Origin: Hoplostethus atlanticus
Lineage: Eukaryota > Chordata > Actinopteri > Trachichthyiformes > Trachichthyidae
Direction: 5' to 3'
DNA: 64,000 nt
Assembly: GCA_034670405.1 (NCBI GenBank)
Contig: JAXDDX010000012.1
Location: 4,424,501-4,488,500, forward strand
In this document: positions 12,787 through 26,000 of the stretch, one piece after another
Position numbering within the stretch: position 1 is the stretch's first letter
Layout of the letters: the number at the start of each line of letters is the position of its first letter
Translations under genes and position numbers: made by a program
The notes under the pieces: model-generated
The model's input: only the letters and a program-made list of their open reading frames with translations
Told to the model about the DNA's origin: nothing
Databases searched by the model: none

Positions 12787-13437
12787 TGTTATGCCCGGCC
12801 TAGGAGTTACCTGAGCATAACATAAAGGGACTCCCCTTTTCCACACTCCCAAGGATGACCAGTGCCACAGCAGAATGCAGTCCAAACAATATGGTTTTAT
12901 TGTGTATCAGAAATGGTAGCATAGGCGTCAGGGTAGGCACGGCCAACACAATAAACAAACAATCTATAATACAAAACACTAACTTACCTATCGTCAAAAG
13001 AAAGAAAACAAAATACAGGGGTCTTACCTACCTATCTAGGTTAAACAGGAGAATAAATATCAAAATAAACAGCTTCCTACCCTTACCGCTACCAGGACTG
13101 CTTAATGAGAAAAATACTTACTATAATACTTACTAATACTTACAATACGAACTACGCTATGCACAGAGATCCAAAAGCTAACTTCACAACTATCACAATC
13201 CACAAACACAACACCGCACGGTCTGGTTGGGAGTCGGGAGAGAGAGAGAGTCCAACTGGCATTGGGCAGGTGTTCCTTTAAAGTGGGCGCCACCAGTCTC
13301 CCGGCCAATCACCAGCCGCCACCTGAAACTCAACAAACAAAACAGAACAGCACCGCCCTCAGGCAGGGAGGGAAAACAGCACAACAGAGGATACAATCAC
13401 ACTTACATACACATATATATGACTCAGGGTCATAACA
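12787..13437 (-). mobile_element. Solo LTR of an LTR retrotransposon, 651 bp
   Basis: Seen: the segment begins TGTTATGCCC and ends GGGTCATAACA, so the ends are inverted (TGTTATG...CATAACA) with canonical TG/CA termini. It is flanked by identical 5-bp GGTCC copies at 12782-12786 and 13438-13442, a target-site duplication of the size made by retroviral-type integrases. Read on the minus strand it has an LTR-like order: ATTGGCC (CCAAT box, about 13309), TTTAAA (13282-13277), then AATAAA (12901-12896) about 110 bases before the end. No primer-binding site, polypurine tract or internal gene adjoins it, so recombination between two LTRs removed the body. The family (Gypsy-like or other) cannot be assigned from this view. 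Confidence 0.85.
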
Positions 13438-13442
13438 GGTCC
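13438..13442. repeat. Right 5-bp target-site duplication (GGTCC) of the solo LTR
   Basis: GGTCC directly follows the CATAACA terminus and is identical to the left flank at 12782-12786. Confidence 0.85.
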
Positions 13443-13980
13443 CCTTTTGTGAATGGTCAAAATAATGAAGATGTCCTGTATTTTCAAACAGATGTCAATG
13501 TGAAACAGAACTCTTTTATTCCCAAGGACTTCTCTAGCTGATTCCTGGTGAAGTCAATGCACTCAAGTGAATACAAGCTTTACAGTATACAGTATCTCTT
13601 ATATGTCAATGAACCAGCTGATGTGTATAATACTATTTAAATGGTATTAAGTAATCTATTACCTCTAAAGGACCAGTAGGAATGGCAACAGCACTGACAG
13701 GTCTCTGGCACAGCCCCCTCTCACCCCTTCCATCCCCTCGGTCTACAGTGGCATGTAATTGACATGAACTATAAAGTCACATTTTTACAATAGAGTTGAG
13801 TGAGCTAGCTAATTAGAGCAGAGATCCAACAGAAAAGTCTAAATAAAAAGGTGATATATCACTGTGCAAAATACTGTGATGCTTTGTCGTTCGCTTTTTT
13901 GGCTTGAGAAGGAGGATTTTTAGCCTTGGTAACTGAAATGTCTCATAACATCATCTTTCATTGTTGAGGAGTTGAAAATA

Positions 13981-13983
<3 letters not shown>

Positions 13984-14045
<62 letters not shown>
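13984..14045. repeat. (GT)31 microsatellite
   Basis: Uninterrupted GT repeat about 540 bases after the solo LTR. Confidence 0.95.
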
Positions 14046-14048
<3 letters not shown>

Positions 14049-14637
14049 GGGAGTTATTGTAAATCCAGTGGGCGTGGAGTTTTTGACAGACTAAGGGCCA
14101 GAATGTTTGAAAGCCAGAAATCTCTTCATTCCTGACAAAGTGATCATTGAGTCATTTGTATTGATCAATAACCCTATCAACCCTATCAAGATATATTATA
14201 TTTTGTGCTTTAAGGCAGTAAAAACCTTTTCATCTAAGGAATAACTTGATATACTTTTTTTTATGAAGGACTAAGTTATGGCATACCCATCCATGAAGAA
14301 ATGTATCGTGGGTGCTCAATGAAAGTAGCAAGACCCATAACACTGGCACCAATGGAAATGTGGGTCTGATGAAACTTAGATCCCTCACTGGCTACACTAA
14401 TGAAATCCCAGTACCTGGGTTATGAGTTTTCTGTTCAATAACCACGACTCAACATACACACAGTTCATTTTATTACATGTCGGTTCCTGGTCGTCTTTCC
14501 CCCAGTGCGCTTGGCTACTCTCAGGGGGGGCAAGGGAGGTTGCTCTCTCTGCCGTTGTACGGTGTATTCATACGCGAGTGGGATGCATGTCTATGTTAAA
14601 TCAGGTGGGAGCGTGTGTGTGTGTGTGTGTGTGATTC

Positions 14638-15342
14638 ATGAAGATATCCTCTACAGTCATACAGACATATCTGTCACTCTGGTGCCAGGACAACAGCCTC
14701 CTCCTGAATGTCACCAAAACTAAGGAGCTGATTGTGGACTTTAGGAGGACACAACAACAGAGGACGTACTCACCATTGGGGATTAATGGGACTACTGTGG
14801 AGAGGGTGAGCAGGTATAAATACCTGGGAGTCAACATCACCGAAGATCTGACATGGTCCACACACACTGACACTCTGGTGAGAAAGGCGAGGCAGCGCCT
14901 TTACCACCTCAGGCAACTGAGGAAATTCAAAGTCTCCCGGAGGATCCTTCAGTCCTTCTACTCTGGAGCTGTGGAGAGTATCCTGACAGGAAGCATCACT
15001 GCCTGGTTTGGCAACAGCTCCGCTCAGGACAGGAAGGCTCTGCAGAGAGTAGTGCGTTCGGCTGAGCGCACTATTGGAACTACACTCCCCACCCTGCAGG
15101 ACTTGTACACCAGGAGGTGCAGAACCAGAGCCTGCAGGATCATGAAGGATCCTCACCACCCCAACAACGGACTGTTTCAGCTGCTGCGGTCAGGCAAGCG
15201 CCTCCGTAGTCACGCTGCCAAAACAGAGAGACTGAGACGGAGTTTCTTTCCTCAGGCCATCAGGACTGTGAACTCTGACCTCACCAGGGCCCCCACCAAG
15301 ACACACACACTGCCCCTCTTATGCACACACACACTTAGGTAA
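14638..15342 (+). pseudogene. C-terminal fragment of LINE reverse transcriptase (ORF2), open to its natural stop
   Basis: The 234-codon frame carries hallmark end-of-RT motifs: NVTKTKELIVDFRR, then YKYLGVNITEDLTWS, then a basic helix RKARQRLYHLRQLRKF, then ESILTGSITAWFGN, then ALQRVVRSAERTIG and LQDLYTRRC. It ends at TAA 15340-15342. The YADD/FADD catalytic box and the endonuclease domain would lie upstream and are absent, so it cannot act alone. No internal stop or frameshift breaks the recognisable part, which suggests a fairly recent insertion. The first dozen or so codons are probably flank. It is a dead fragment, not a host gene. Confidence 0.85.
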
Positions 15343-15599
15343 AGACTACACATAATTTATAATTTATATTACACATACAATTTTCCCTTTTTTTACTATA
15401 TTTTTTTATAAAGTGCTCTTATTGTAAATATTGTGTTGTTTTTTTATATAGAGCTCTTAAATATTGTAAATATTGTGTTGGTCTATTGTAAATAGTGTGA
15501 ATCTGTTATTTTGCACATTTCTGCTGAGCATTGCCACTTTGCATTTCACTACACACCTCGTGTGTGTATGTGACAATTAAACTCCTTGAATCTTGAATA
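14655..15599 (+). mobile_element. 5'-truncated L2/CR1-type LINE (non-LTR retrotransposon)
   Basis: The element holds the last part of ORF2 and a roughly 255-base 3'UTR. It starts shortly after a TG microsatellite (to 14632), so everything before the reverse-transcriptase thumb is missing, the usual result of incomplete reverse transcription. The 3'UTR is AT-rich and ends in a short repeated tail (TTGAATC TTGAATA) at 15586-15599. A second 3' end with related sequence (CATTTCACT, GTGTATGTGAC, AATAAAC, TTTGAAC repeats) is at 29850-30061. Family placement comes from recalled protein motifs of fish L2-like elements and not from a search. Confidence 0.8.
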
Positions 15600-18096
15600 C
15601 CTTGCTTAACACAGATAATATATTGTACTGTGCTCATATCCATGGAGCTATTCCTGATTTCAGTCTCACTGTGTGCTGACCTGGCTGAGCCAATGATAAC
15701 TTAATAATTATTTCTGGACAGGCCAGAACACCCGGCATCAGCAACTTGGAGCAGAGGAGATTTTGCTGTAGGCCTTCACCGTGGAGTTTAAAGTGAACCA
15801 TATCAATATCTGGGAAAACACAAATAAATGTCTCCCAGAAAGTGAAAAGCTACACTAGCAATGAAATGTAGTTTGTCTTTGTGATGGAAGGTTTAGTCCA
15901 GCTTTGACATCCAATGATAATTGTGCACGCTCCACCTCAAATCCTCCTAGACACTGCCACTGTGTCCACAGAGTCTCTGAGTCTCTGTTAATGGAGAAGC
16001 TCCAGCATTGTCTCTGCTCGTCTCGGCTCTCTTGCTTCTAGCTTTGGGGTAAACTTGTTCAGTTTCACAAACGATTGCTGAACTTTTTAACGATTGTCAG
16101 AATAAAACAGGAGAAATCTGTTTTTAGGATGGATTTTCCCCTTTAAGGAAAACAACACAAACAGTAAGTTATATGTTTCAATATTGAATTCCTGAGTATC
16201 ATTCAAAAACATACATTTCCAAGATTCTCTTTGTCTAAGTGATGCTCTAGAGGACCAGTGATGCAGGTTGACTTCAATCTACTGTATGTACTGTAGATTA
16301 GTTTTTTGTCTTGACTTTGACAAAGACCTAGCATAAGAGGAAACTGATACAATGTCCTTGACACAACGGAGCATTTTCTAATTCACCAAGTCATAGATGA
16401 CCAGAAATAATCAAAACCTCAGTAGTCTTTCTGATGCTTGATACTTGATGCTCTCCTCCATATTATGAATGTGACATCTGTCTACTATTGGCGCCAGATA
16501 TTCAGGCCAGTGTGTGTATGTGCATGCACGCATTTCTGTGTGTGTGTATGTGTGTGTGCGTGTGTGTTGTGGGAATGCCTGTCACTGTGGGGTTTCAATG
16601 AAGAACAGATGTGTCCAGTTGGTGTGTGGAGTGCAGGCTGTCAAACACAATTAGTAATAACAACACACACACATACAGATGTGTCAATACACACAGGCAC
16701 ACAACCAGAAGTGAAAATGCATTGGCTCTCTCTACTTCATCACTGTGCAGAAAGGGTGATTGAATTCATTTTGTCACATTGCGGCCATGCTGACTAGAAT
16801 GAGTGTATATGGCTAAGCTGTACAGAAGCCACCAGAATCACTCCATTATATGTGTAAAGCCTCCGGAGAAGTTAATTTAGAGGAACACCACAGGTCCAAG
16901 TGTCCTCAAGGACGAACCAAGGAAAGGATAGTTTCTCTAGTTCTATTTCTTGCTGTTCCTTTGTGCAATACGTTAATGTTGTTTATGGCTGATGACAATG
17001 TCACTCCAACCATCTGTCCATCCTTATGTCTGTCCATACATTAATCAACCCCTCCATTTGAAGATGTTGTTGCCTTGGTAACAGCTAAATGGGATCTGAA
17101 TGAATGAATAACACCATCAATCTACCCATTCGTCAAACCCAACTTGCTAATCCCATCTGGTTATTGATTATTGACTCTATGTTCTTGCTTTACTTTACTA
17201 AGTCGTACTTTTACCGGCTCCACAAAATGAATCAGGACCACAATCTTAAGCCTCTACCACGCAGCACTACAAATCCTCCACTAACAACTGAGACAAATAC
17301 TTTTCTGCTTAGCCACGGCTGATATTTAGCTAACCAGACACATTTCACCCAGACACACTGTTGAGAAACGAGATCCGCCAACAGTAGATAATCTCTCTCT
17401 CTCTCTCTTTTTTCTCTTTCTTTTCCAATCTTCGCTTTTGCTTTCACTCTCCCTCCCCCTCTTTCCTCCCTCCATCTCTCTTCTTATTTTTCCTTTCTCC
17501 CACTCTGTATTTCCTGTTATTTTCATTTTCTCTCCATCTTCACTTTGCAATCACAAGGTAAAAGCTAAAACATAGCAGGAGTCAACTGCTGAACTATCTG
17601 AAAATATTCCTCTTTCCTGATACTTCTCTTCAAAATCTGTTTCATATAATGCATCCTTAGCCTTTATTCCAATAGTTTGCTTTTTTAAATTGCCGCTGTT
17701 TCAAATTGTTTAAGAGATGTGTATGTGTGCAGATATTGCTTTCCTCTTTCCTCTTTTTGTGTGTTGTGTATGTGAGTGTTGTAAGCATACACTCCTGCCT
17801 CTGGGTAGTGATTTGTGTGCGTCTGTGTGTGTTTGGCTGTGATGTGTGCCTCCTTCTGATGGGGTTTTCACTCGTCTGTAACGGCTGAAATTGTATTTGC
17901 TAATGGAGCCATTTTGGGACAAACAAGCACAGGCAGAAACAGAGCTATCTGACCCAAGATAACATGTTTGTTTGTTGGCCTTTTCCCCATTGCTGTACCT
18001 AATCTCATATATCAGACAATTGAACTGTACTATTTATTCTGTATTAAACTCACACAGGGTAGAATTTCTTCAGTTACACCATATCTCGCTGTATTT
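15600..18096. other. Non-coding stretch with a polypyrimidine patch
   Basis: C/T-rich tract at 17390-17550, TG-rich DNA at 16509-16568 and 17715-17850. Nothing else recognised. Confidence 0.5.
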
Positions 18097-18300
18097 TTTT
18101 AGATAGTCTTTATCAAGCACAACTTAAAATCCCTTGAGCAAGGCATTTACCACCCCCATTGCTTCAGTGGAGCTGCTAAGCCATCAACAGTAGAAGACTG
18201 GTTGTATTGGGCAGCTCCCGGGTGTGAAGCAGATTGGTGCTGAACAATAGCAGGTGTGACCAGCAAAACTCAAGCAAATGCTGGATTGCTTGTTCCTATA
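18097..18300 (-). mobile_element. Degraded SINE-like repeat, relative of 50295-50560
   Basis: Shares the series TAGATAGTCTTTATCAAGCACAAC (decayed tail hairpin), CCCTTGAGCAAGGCA, CCCCCA, TTCAGTGGAGCTGCTAAG and GGGCAGCTC with the 50.3-kb repeat, in the same orientation. No clear pol III boxes remain. Confidence 0.45.
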
Positions 18301-21300
18301 ACAATTTCCTGGCCAAGGCTGATGTCTGTACACAGAGGCCATCTACTCTCACGGAGGAAAATGACACATCATCGGTCCATCAGTTGAGTGCAGTTGCCAT
18401 ATAAAAAACAACACCACCTGTCATTATATTGCCGGTAAGTGACACCTGCAGGCGCATCTGGAGACGAGGACGGGATTGGTGTCAGCGCAGCATCACTCAA
18501 CATCAATGTTGCGTCACCACCTATTCTGAGTTCAAAGTGAGTACTGACTATGATGAGCTTTGTTCCAAAATGAGAAATGCACCACTTGAAAAAAAGATTT
18601 GATCTCATGATAAAGGTCACTTAAGTTTGGCAAAATGTCAAACACGACTCGATCCAACAAAGACTCGATCCAGCCTATATCCTAGAGATACTGAATGATG
18701 AACTTAAAGCTGCTACCAGTAGAATTTGATGACTTTGGCAAGCCACCTAAAGTCCCTTAGTGGTAGTGTTTTCCATCACTGTTGCAAAGACGCCTCACCA
18801 CTTGCTTGGAACAGGAGTATATTTGTAAAGATGCAAGTTATTTTCCCATGGTGCAAGACGTGGGCATCACGAGTCAAATTCAGGTCAGCAAGTCAATCAG
18901 TCACTCAATCAGTCAGTCATCAGAGACTTAACCCCGAATGCCAAACAGTGCTCTCTCACCTTGTATTGATTAGTTCTCGCTCTCTCAGTGTCAAAATCTT
19001 GGTAATGTGTTAAGCTTTGCAACTGCAATGGCTAATCTATGCATGACAAAAAAAATGTTTTTTGCCGGCCACTAGTTACAACTAGATTGATGCAGGCAAA
19101 GCAGTTTTGCATAAAAGGTAGGAATGTAAGGTGAAAGGTGATTATTCCAGGACTGTAGTAACTTCAGCTACAGCAACAATTGGTGCTGCACAGCTAGCTG
19201 GGCGCTGTGGGACTGTACAGCATCTCAACTGATCTGTGTATATGAACAAGTAGAGCATTTCAGAGTGAGGCTGTGCTTTTCCTGTTTTGGTTGAGCACCC
19301 TCCCCTGAGCCCTAAGTCAATCCTGCACAATTGGCAGGAAATCGTACCTGGGGACACATAGAATAAACACATAGAATAAACCAACTCTCTCGGCAGTGGT
19401 CTGATTCTTCTACAGCCATTATACTATGCTGCCAAAATGTATTTGAGAATGATATATTAAGGTAAACATTCAACACATAGGAGCTTTTTTTTCTTAAGGA
19501 TATAGGAAATGAACTCACTCCAAATTAACTTAAACAAATACAAAATAAAAATTCCACAGCAGATGATTAGATGACAGAGGAAAGACAAAGAGTGGAGATA
19601 TTCATTGAGACTGGTATCCTAACCAAATATTGAAAACATGGTATTTAGTTGATCCCATCCCTCCAGCTGCTGGTGTAAGGCCCCTGGCATTTATACTAAT
19701 GAAAAGAGTGGAGTAGAGAATATGGCTGTGAAATCACCCCAGTCTCCCAACTTCCTGATTATTATGGTGTTATTGCCAATCATATATAGTGAAACGGTTG
19801 GTCCACTCACCTCCAAAGTAATTGAAAAGGTCTCTATCTTTCTTCAACCCTGGTCACTTTCCCATTAGCCCCTACGCTCTGCTCCAAAATGAGTCGTCAG
19901 GCTTCCCAATCTGGAATTACCTGGGACAAGACATTACCATCACCGGTGGAAATATTACATCGTCATAGTTTTAATAATAGAATAGCGTGTAGGAAAAAGG
20001 GGGGCTTTAATAATGATATTGAAAAGGCGGGTGTGAGGTGAGTTGGAGTTCATGGTTGAAATAATGAGGGTGTTAGGTGAATTAATATTTTTGGGTCGGG
20101 GATGTGAATACATGAATGTGAAAGGTAGCCCTTCTGAATTCCTCCCTACTCAATGTATGCATATTTTAAAGTGTGAGATGGCCCGGCTGACTGGAATCTC
20201 TACGCAAAATATTGCCGTAATATTGAGAAGACGTACCCATTACAACTTTTATATTATTGAGTAATGCACCCATTATTAAATGTAATTGTGAAAGTTACAC
20301 ACTCTCAAAGGGTTTCACTTTTGAGTTCAAGTTCAAGGGATTAAATAATATAATATTTTAGAAGGAAATTAATATACTGTAGAAATAAAAGGATACAACC
20401 AGATCATTATGCAGTACATTCCAATCATTTTTAATTTAAATTTATATTATTTTTTATTTTTAAAGTGTACCTTTCTGTGGAAATGAGCAGACAGTAGCAG
20501 TATATCATTTTCATCCCTTGAGCATATTTTTCTCTGCAAGTAACAGTAAACCACATGAATGAATTATACAATTGTTTTGTGTTCAAGCCTTCATTGATTT
20601 ACCTCAAAACTCTCAAGACAGTAAATTATTCATCCATTGTTTCAGTTTAATGTGACCAGTAGGGGCACTGCAACGCAACAGTTGGAATAATACTATAAAT
20701 ACTGTGTGTATTATGTATACAGTACTAAATTATATCAGCTGCATTGGTTAGAGAAGGAAAGAAGAGAGAGAAGAGTAGCGAGGAGGGAGAGGAAAGGAGG
20801 GAGAGCAGGGAAGTGGGGATTTGAGACTGGAGGACTGCAGCAGCACAAGGGCAGAAGGGCAGCCGACCATATTTGGGTGTTAGCCAGCAGCCAGCCAATC
20901 ATCATGGATTAGGAGGCATCAGGACCTTCAGCCTCCAACGAGAAGTAAAATCCTGGAACAAACAGTGCAGACACACACCCACACACACACACACACACAC
21001 ACTTTTCTCCCATAGACATATTAGTTGAGAGTAAGGACAGGCTGGTAAAGAAAGCCTTGGATTTGCTACCATAAGTCCAGCTTATAGACGAATGGTCACC
21101 CCAAAGAGAGAAAATGCCTTGGCAGCAAAATCACAATGCCGAGGGCTAAAAAGAGCAGGAGAGGAATGAAGGAGTCAGTTTAACGCTTTGAGGTAGAGAG
21201 AGTGATAAAGAACAGAGAGATGGCAAAAGGAACAGGTGGTGCAGGGAGGAGAGCAAAGCACGGGGTATATGAGACAGAGATTGTCAAAAAGTCAGGATCA

Positions 21301-21821
21301 CACGGTGAGCTTGATGAAAACCTAATAATAATAAATTCCCCTCCACTTCTCCCCGTCATGTGAGAGAGCACGCTGACTGAAGGGAGGAAGTATAACGTCA
21401 GTGTTGAGACGTGACGGCCATGAGCTCGCTAATTCCATTTTGATTAGCAATCTCTCGGACACACCTGGTCGGACACGCACCGCCACTCCGCCCTCTCGTT
21501 AGCATGCAAGCGTTCCCTCGTTAAGGAGACGCCCAGTAACCACGGTGACCTGGCGATGCATTCCCAAAACACTGCATCAGTCAGTAGAGCATGTGCATTT
21601 AACGGAACGCTCATTAATTAAAAAGTGACGGGATTGGCTGGGCTTGGGGTCGCCGTGGCACTCCAGACGATAATGTGCTTGGTCATTAGCATTTAACGCT
21701 AGGCAAGGGGACCAAGCCCACCGCACAGTCATCTTGTGAGGTGAGGATGAAGTGAGTAAACAAGGTGACACATAAGATTCCAAAGATAGTGTATGAAGGT
21801 AGGGTTTATTAAGTGTGGGAC
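18301..21821. other. Non-coding stretch
   Basis: AT-rich single-copy-looking DNA; a (CA)n run at 20981-21001; a purine tract at 20750-20850; and a GC-richer segment at 21400-21720 with several ATTA/TTAAT motifs that could be regulatory. No coding sequence seen. Confidence 0.4.
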
Positions 21822-22040
21822 GAAGGAAGGAAGGAAGGAAGGAAGGACGGAAGGAAGGAAGGAAGGAAGGAAGGAGGGAAGAAACAAGGTTATGGGAGAA
21901 AAAGGAAGAAAAAAGGGAGATGTGATCAGAAGGAAGGAAAGAAGAACAGATGGGAGGAAGGATGGAAGGAGGAAAAGAGGAAGGACAGCAAGAAAGTTAA
22001 GAAGAAAGACAGAAAGAAAGAAGGAAGGAAAGTTAATGGG
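21822..22040 (+). repeat. (GGAA)n microsatellite and purine-only tract
   Basis: Nearly pure GGAA units 21822-21880, then almost exclusively purines (GGAAGAAAA and AAGAAAGA variants) to about 22040. The two ORFs across it (Lys-Glu-Gly-Arg repeats) are repeat translations. Confidence 0.9.
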
Positions 22041-22244
22041 CTCAACAGCCCTTTTTTAAATTTCGGCTTTCTGACTTTAATGTTCTCTTTTTAATCACAC
22101 ACTCAAAATGCAATTAGTGCTTTCAATTTTCAAGGCCCTTCCTCTCCATTCAGTCATAAAGCTAGTTCAGGTAATGTGCAGAAATGTAGCTCCATCAACA
22201 TGATTGGATGAGCCTTTAACATTAAAACATAATAATGTGTTTCG

Positions 22245-23000
22245 CCCCAATGGGAAAATCCACCCAAAACCTTTTAACACTGTTAGAAAACAACTATTGA
22301 CGATGGACCTCACATTTCTGGGTCCATTTTGTTGTTGAATTTCTATTTATTCTTGTGATTAATTGGTCAAAGTAGACAATCTGACATCACATGAAGATAT
22401 TTGCAGTGCAGCTTCAATGGAGTTTAGTAGGGAAAAAAACCCTATGATCTTTTAGTTTGGTGTCAGTCACTCAGAATCAAAGATCAAGGGCTTCTTTCTA
22501 GACTCACCATTTTGCACCAACGTTTAAAAATCATACAGGGAGATATCCATCGCAGAAGAGGAAGAGATACCAATTTCTCCACAGACAGTATCCTCAATAA
22601 TCCATAAAGCAATGTAGTGACAAGGCCACCGCTATCGCTCTCTCCACCTACACTGGAGTGAAGTCAGTAGATATTCAGTTTTCAACCTTCAATAACTTGT
22701 GAAGCAAACAAGGAAAAACACCTTGATGAATATATTTGTGATTACCGGAACAGGAAGAACAATTTACAACCACTAGTTTCAATATATTTTTCTACTGTAT
22801 GAACACTTTCAGATTTCAATAGCTTGTTTCCCATATGAAGTAAAGGTCGCATAAAAAAAATCTTCTCCATTTATTGAAAGAAATGGTTATAAATTGTTCT
22901 TCCTCTTCTACTAATCACACAAATATCCATCAAGGTGCTTTTCCTTGTTTGCTTTAGTTAGAAGTACTCCAGTCACAGCTAAATGGAAAAAGTTCCCGCC
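22245..23000. mobile_element. Foldback (palindromic) non-autonomous DNA element
   Basis: The core is a long imperfect inverted repeat: 22703-22773 (AGCAAACAAGGAAAAACACC...) against 22884-22953, whose reverse complement begins AGCAAACAAGGAAAAGCACC. The 70-base arms match at most positions, and weaker pairing continues inward (TTTCAATA blocks) and outward (ACTGGAGT at 22649 and, inverted, near 22967). A 110-base centre separates the arms. Sequence from about 22245 (GGGAAAATCCACCC) has the feel of the same dispersed repeat, but its outer limits are not certain and I see no clear target duplication. Confidence 0.55.
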
Positions 23001-26000
23001 CACTATTTGGATTCTGGAAGTTGTTGAAAGGCATTCTGGGAAATGTATGAAATCCTTAACTTAAGTATAAGTAGACAAGGCAGGATGAGGGAAAGTGGGT
23101 ACAATAAAAAGATAAATAACAAACCTTCATCACAAGATAACTCCATCGCATGGAAAGCGTTGAACATCACAGATTGATGATATATAACAGTGTTACAGTA
23201 TCGGGGGGATTTACCCTTAATGTAAACTTTAAGTATTGAAAATGTGTAACACTGTGGGCTGGGTTGAACTAAGAAATCAGACTGTGTGCTGAATGGACAT
23301 GTTGCAGAGAGACCTTGTGGGTTATCAACAGACCAGACCATGAAATCACAAGGCCAAATAATTACTTAAATCAACACTCTGGTTCATGGACCATCTGTGA
23401 CATTCTTGCTGGTCCATCCACTACAGATCAGTGCTCAGTTACAAAACTGAAAGTGATTTTCACATTTTCAATTGGTATTACACATACCTCTTTACCACCA
23501 TATGAGTTTATTAATGGTCATCCACCAAGACTGACCACTTAGGGGACCCTCAGTAAATAGTAATATCTGGCTGTCATTTTGAAACTTGAAAAGCATACTT
23601 CTACCACATCTACAAAACAAGAAAAATCTGCTTGTATCATAGTATCTTTACATGTAATTATTAACAGATGTGTGAGGTGTGTGTTATGAAAACTGAACAT
23701 GCTCGACCAAAGTGAAATTCATTTCAAATTCAAATTGCACATTGAATTTAACTAAAAATCTTCATTCCTAATAAAATAAAAACATAGCATTAGTATCCAT
23801 GTTTTCAAAGGTGTATTTAGATATTATAAAGTTAAATGCAGAAGGACAGTCTGACTTCTTCCATTTTGAACATGCATGAAAACATTTCACAGTGGGAACT
23901 ATTTTAAAAATTAATTAGAAAGAAAAGATACATGAAGTTGGCGTGGAAACATGATTGAGTTGTCAGAAGAAGGGACAGCTTTGAATTGTCGGTTTCTGAT
24001 CTGGGAGCTGTCCTGTGATTCACAAAATATAGTGCATGCACATCCTGAATAGAAGTTCATCTGAGGTGCAGGGTACCGTGTCAAGTGGAGGCGGGATTGG
24101 GCATTGGTCGGAAGGTGGAAAGAGCCTAGCCTCTCTGTAGTGTCCTTTATTTAGTCAGTAGCTAGACAAGAATATAAAGTGAGGCTGTGAACTGGGAAAT
24201 TGTAAGATGCAATTTGGGGACTTTATGCTTAACTGTAATGATGCCCGTAGAGAAATTCCCTTTTCTTTTTACCCCACACTGGTTTGAAATATACCGCACA
24301 GGTAAACTTTACTGGGAGTAGTAGTCAGTTTCTTTACACTTTTCTCAGATGACCTGTAAATCCCAGATGATGAGCTAGGATGAGAGGTGTGATCACAGTC
24401 ATCCTGTTCAAACACAAAGATGAGTCATGCCCATCTTTGAAGTTTCCATTGAACCACCATTCATGTTGAAGCACATGGATGTAATTGTATTGCAACCTTG
24501 TGTAACTTCATAGGTCAAGGCCAATTGCTTATCTCATCTCATCTCATCTCATCTCATCTTAGCTCATCTTATCTCATCTTATCTCATCTTATCAACTGCA
24601 GTTTTAAAGGTTTGTAAAATGTTATGTATGTAGCTATCTTGTTTAATCAGGACATGAACAGCTTGTAGGTCTCAGCGATGTTGGGAACATGCTCAAAAAA
24701 AATCAATCAGAAGCATCAGCATTATCCTACGAACTCTTAACATATCCATTTACTCTGCTGTGCGGTTTACATTATATATCAGTATGGAAGGATGCAGCAC
24801 ACACACCAACATAAACATCTATATAATGAGATAAAACACATCAATCACTCCATTTACCAGCACGGATCCCAATCTAATGTAGTTGCTTTGCACATGCAGT
24901 ATAAGTTGGAGGTGTATACCTAGATCTATTAGTAAAGATTTCACAACTTTGTCACGCTATCATAACTGCTATACAGGTCTGTGTTTACCCAGTGTATGCA
25001 AATAACAGGCATAAACAAACAATTTCCATCTTCAATAAACTCTTAAATTGAACTTAAATCAGTCCTTGAGGCAGAAACTTTGTCGATCAATTTGAGAGCA
25101 GGAAAATGTCATCACCGTGTGCTTTATTTTAGCACTGGGGCTGTGGCTTTGTTGCCATTTGAATAGTGGTTGTGGGGCTTTAAACAGAAATATGTGAAGA
25201 GTATTTGGGGCGCTCAATAATACCACAAAAAAATGCAACCCTTAGTCAGTTGTACATTTTTACTCTGCGTGTGTTGGAGACAGCCTGTGAATGTGAAGTA
25301 GATTAATTTGAGTTGAAAGCAGGAAACCTATTGAGGGGGTGGGTGAAGGGTGGAGAGGAGGACCGGGGATGAATAGCAGACTTGTGAACTGAAGAGATAA
25401 GGCATCTGATCTGTATCTGTTGTATTACTCCTCTCTCCCTCTCTCTTTCCCTTCTCCCTCTCTTTCCCTTACCCTTTTCCCGTTCCTTTAGGCTCATTCA
25501 GTTAATTAAGGCCATGAAATGTTTCAGAAACCAATTATGCCTTGACATTATTAAAAGACCACGCTTCCTTGTAAGTGCAGATTCTGTCTCTCTGTTGTCT
25601 TGGTATAGAAGGGAAACTTGTCTGACCTCAGCGACCATTGAAATAGGGATTGGATTTATACAGTGAAATGTAACATCAGCAATTTTCAGTTTCCTTTGTC
25701 TCTTTCCTTTGTCACTCCACTGATGAATCCACTTCTTTTTTATTACTACATTACTTTAGAACCTCTCACCTGGCAATGACAGACCTCGACATTTTTAGAG
25801 ACTGAATTTTCTATTAGGGATAAGGAGGCCCTGGGATCAGATAATAGACGATGCAGCAATAGGCACAGATAGGATCTCTTATTAATTTGGGGACTGAATA
25901 TGGCACCTTGGAGCCTGAAGCTAGAGGCTTTGATCAATTATTCCAAACACTGCTGAGCCCAAATACAAAAATCCACCCTTAATATTGTATATGCTCATGG

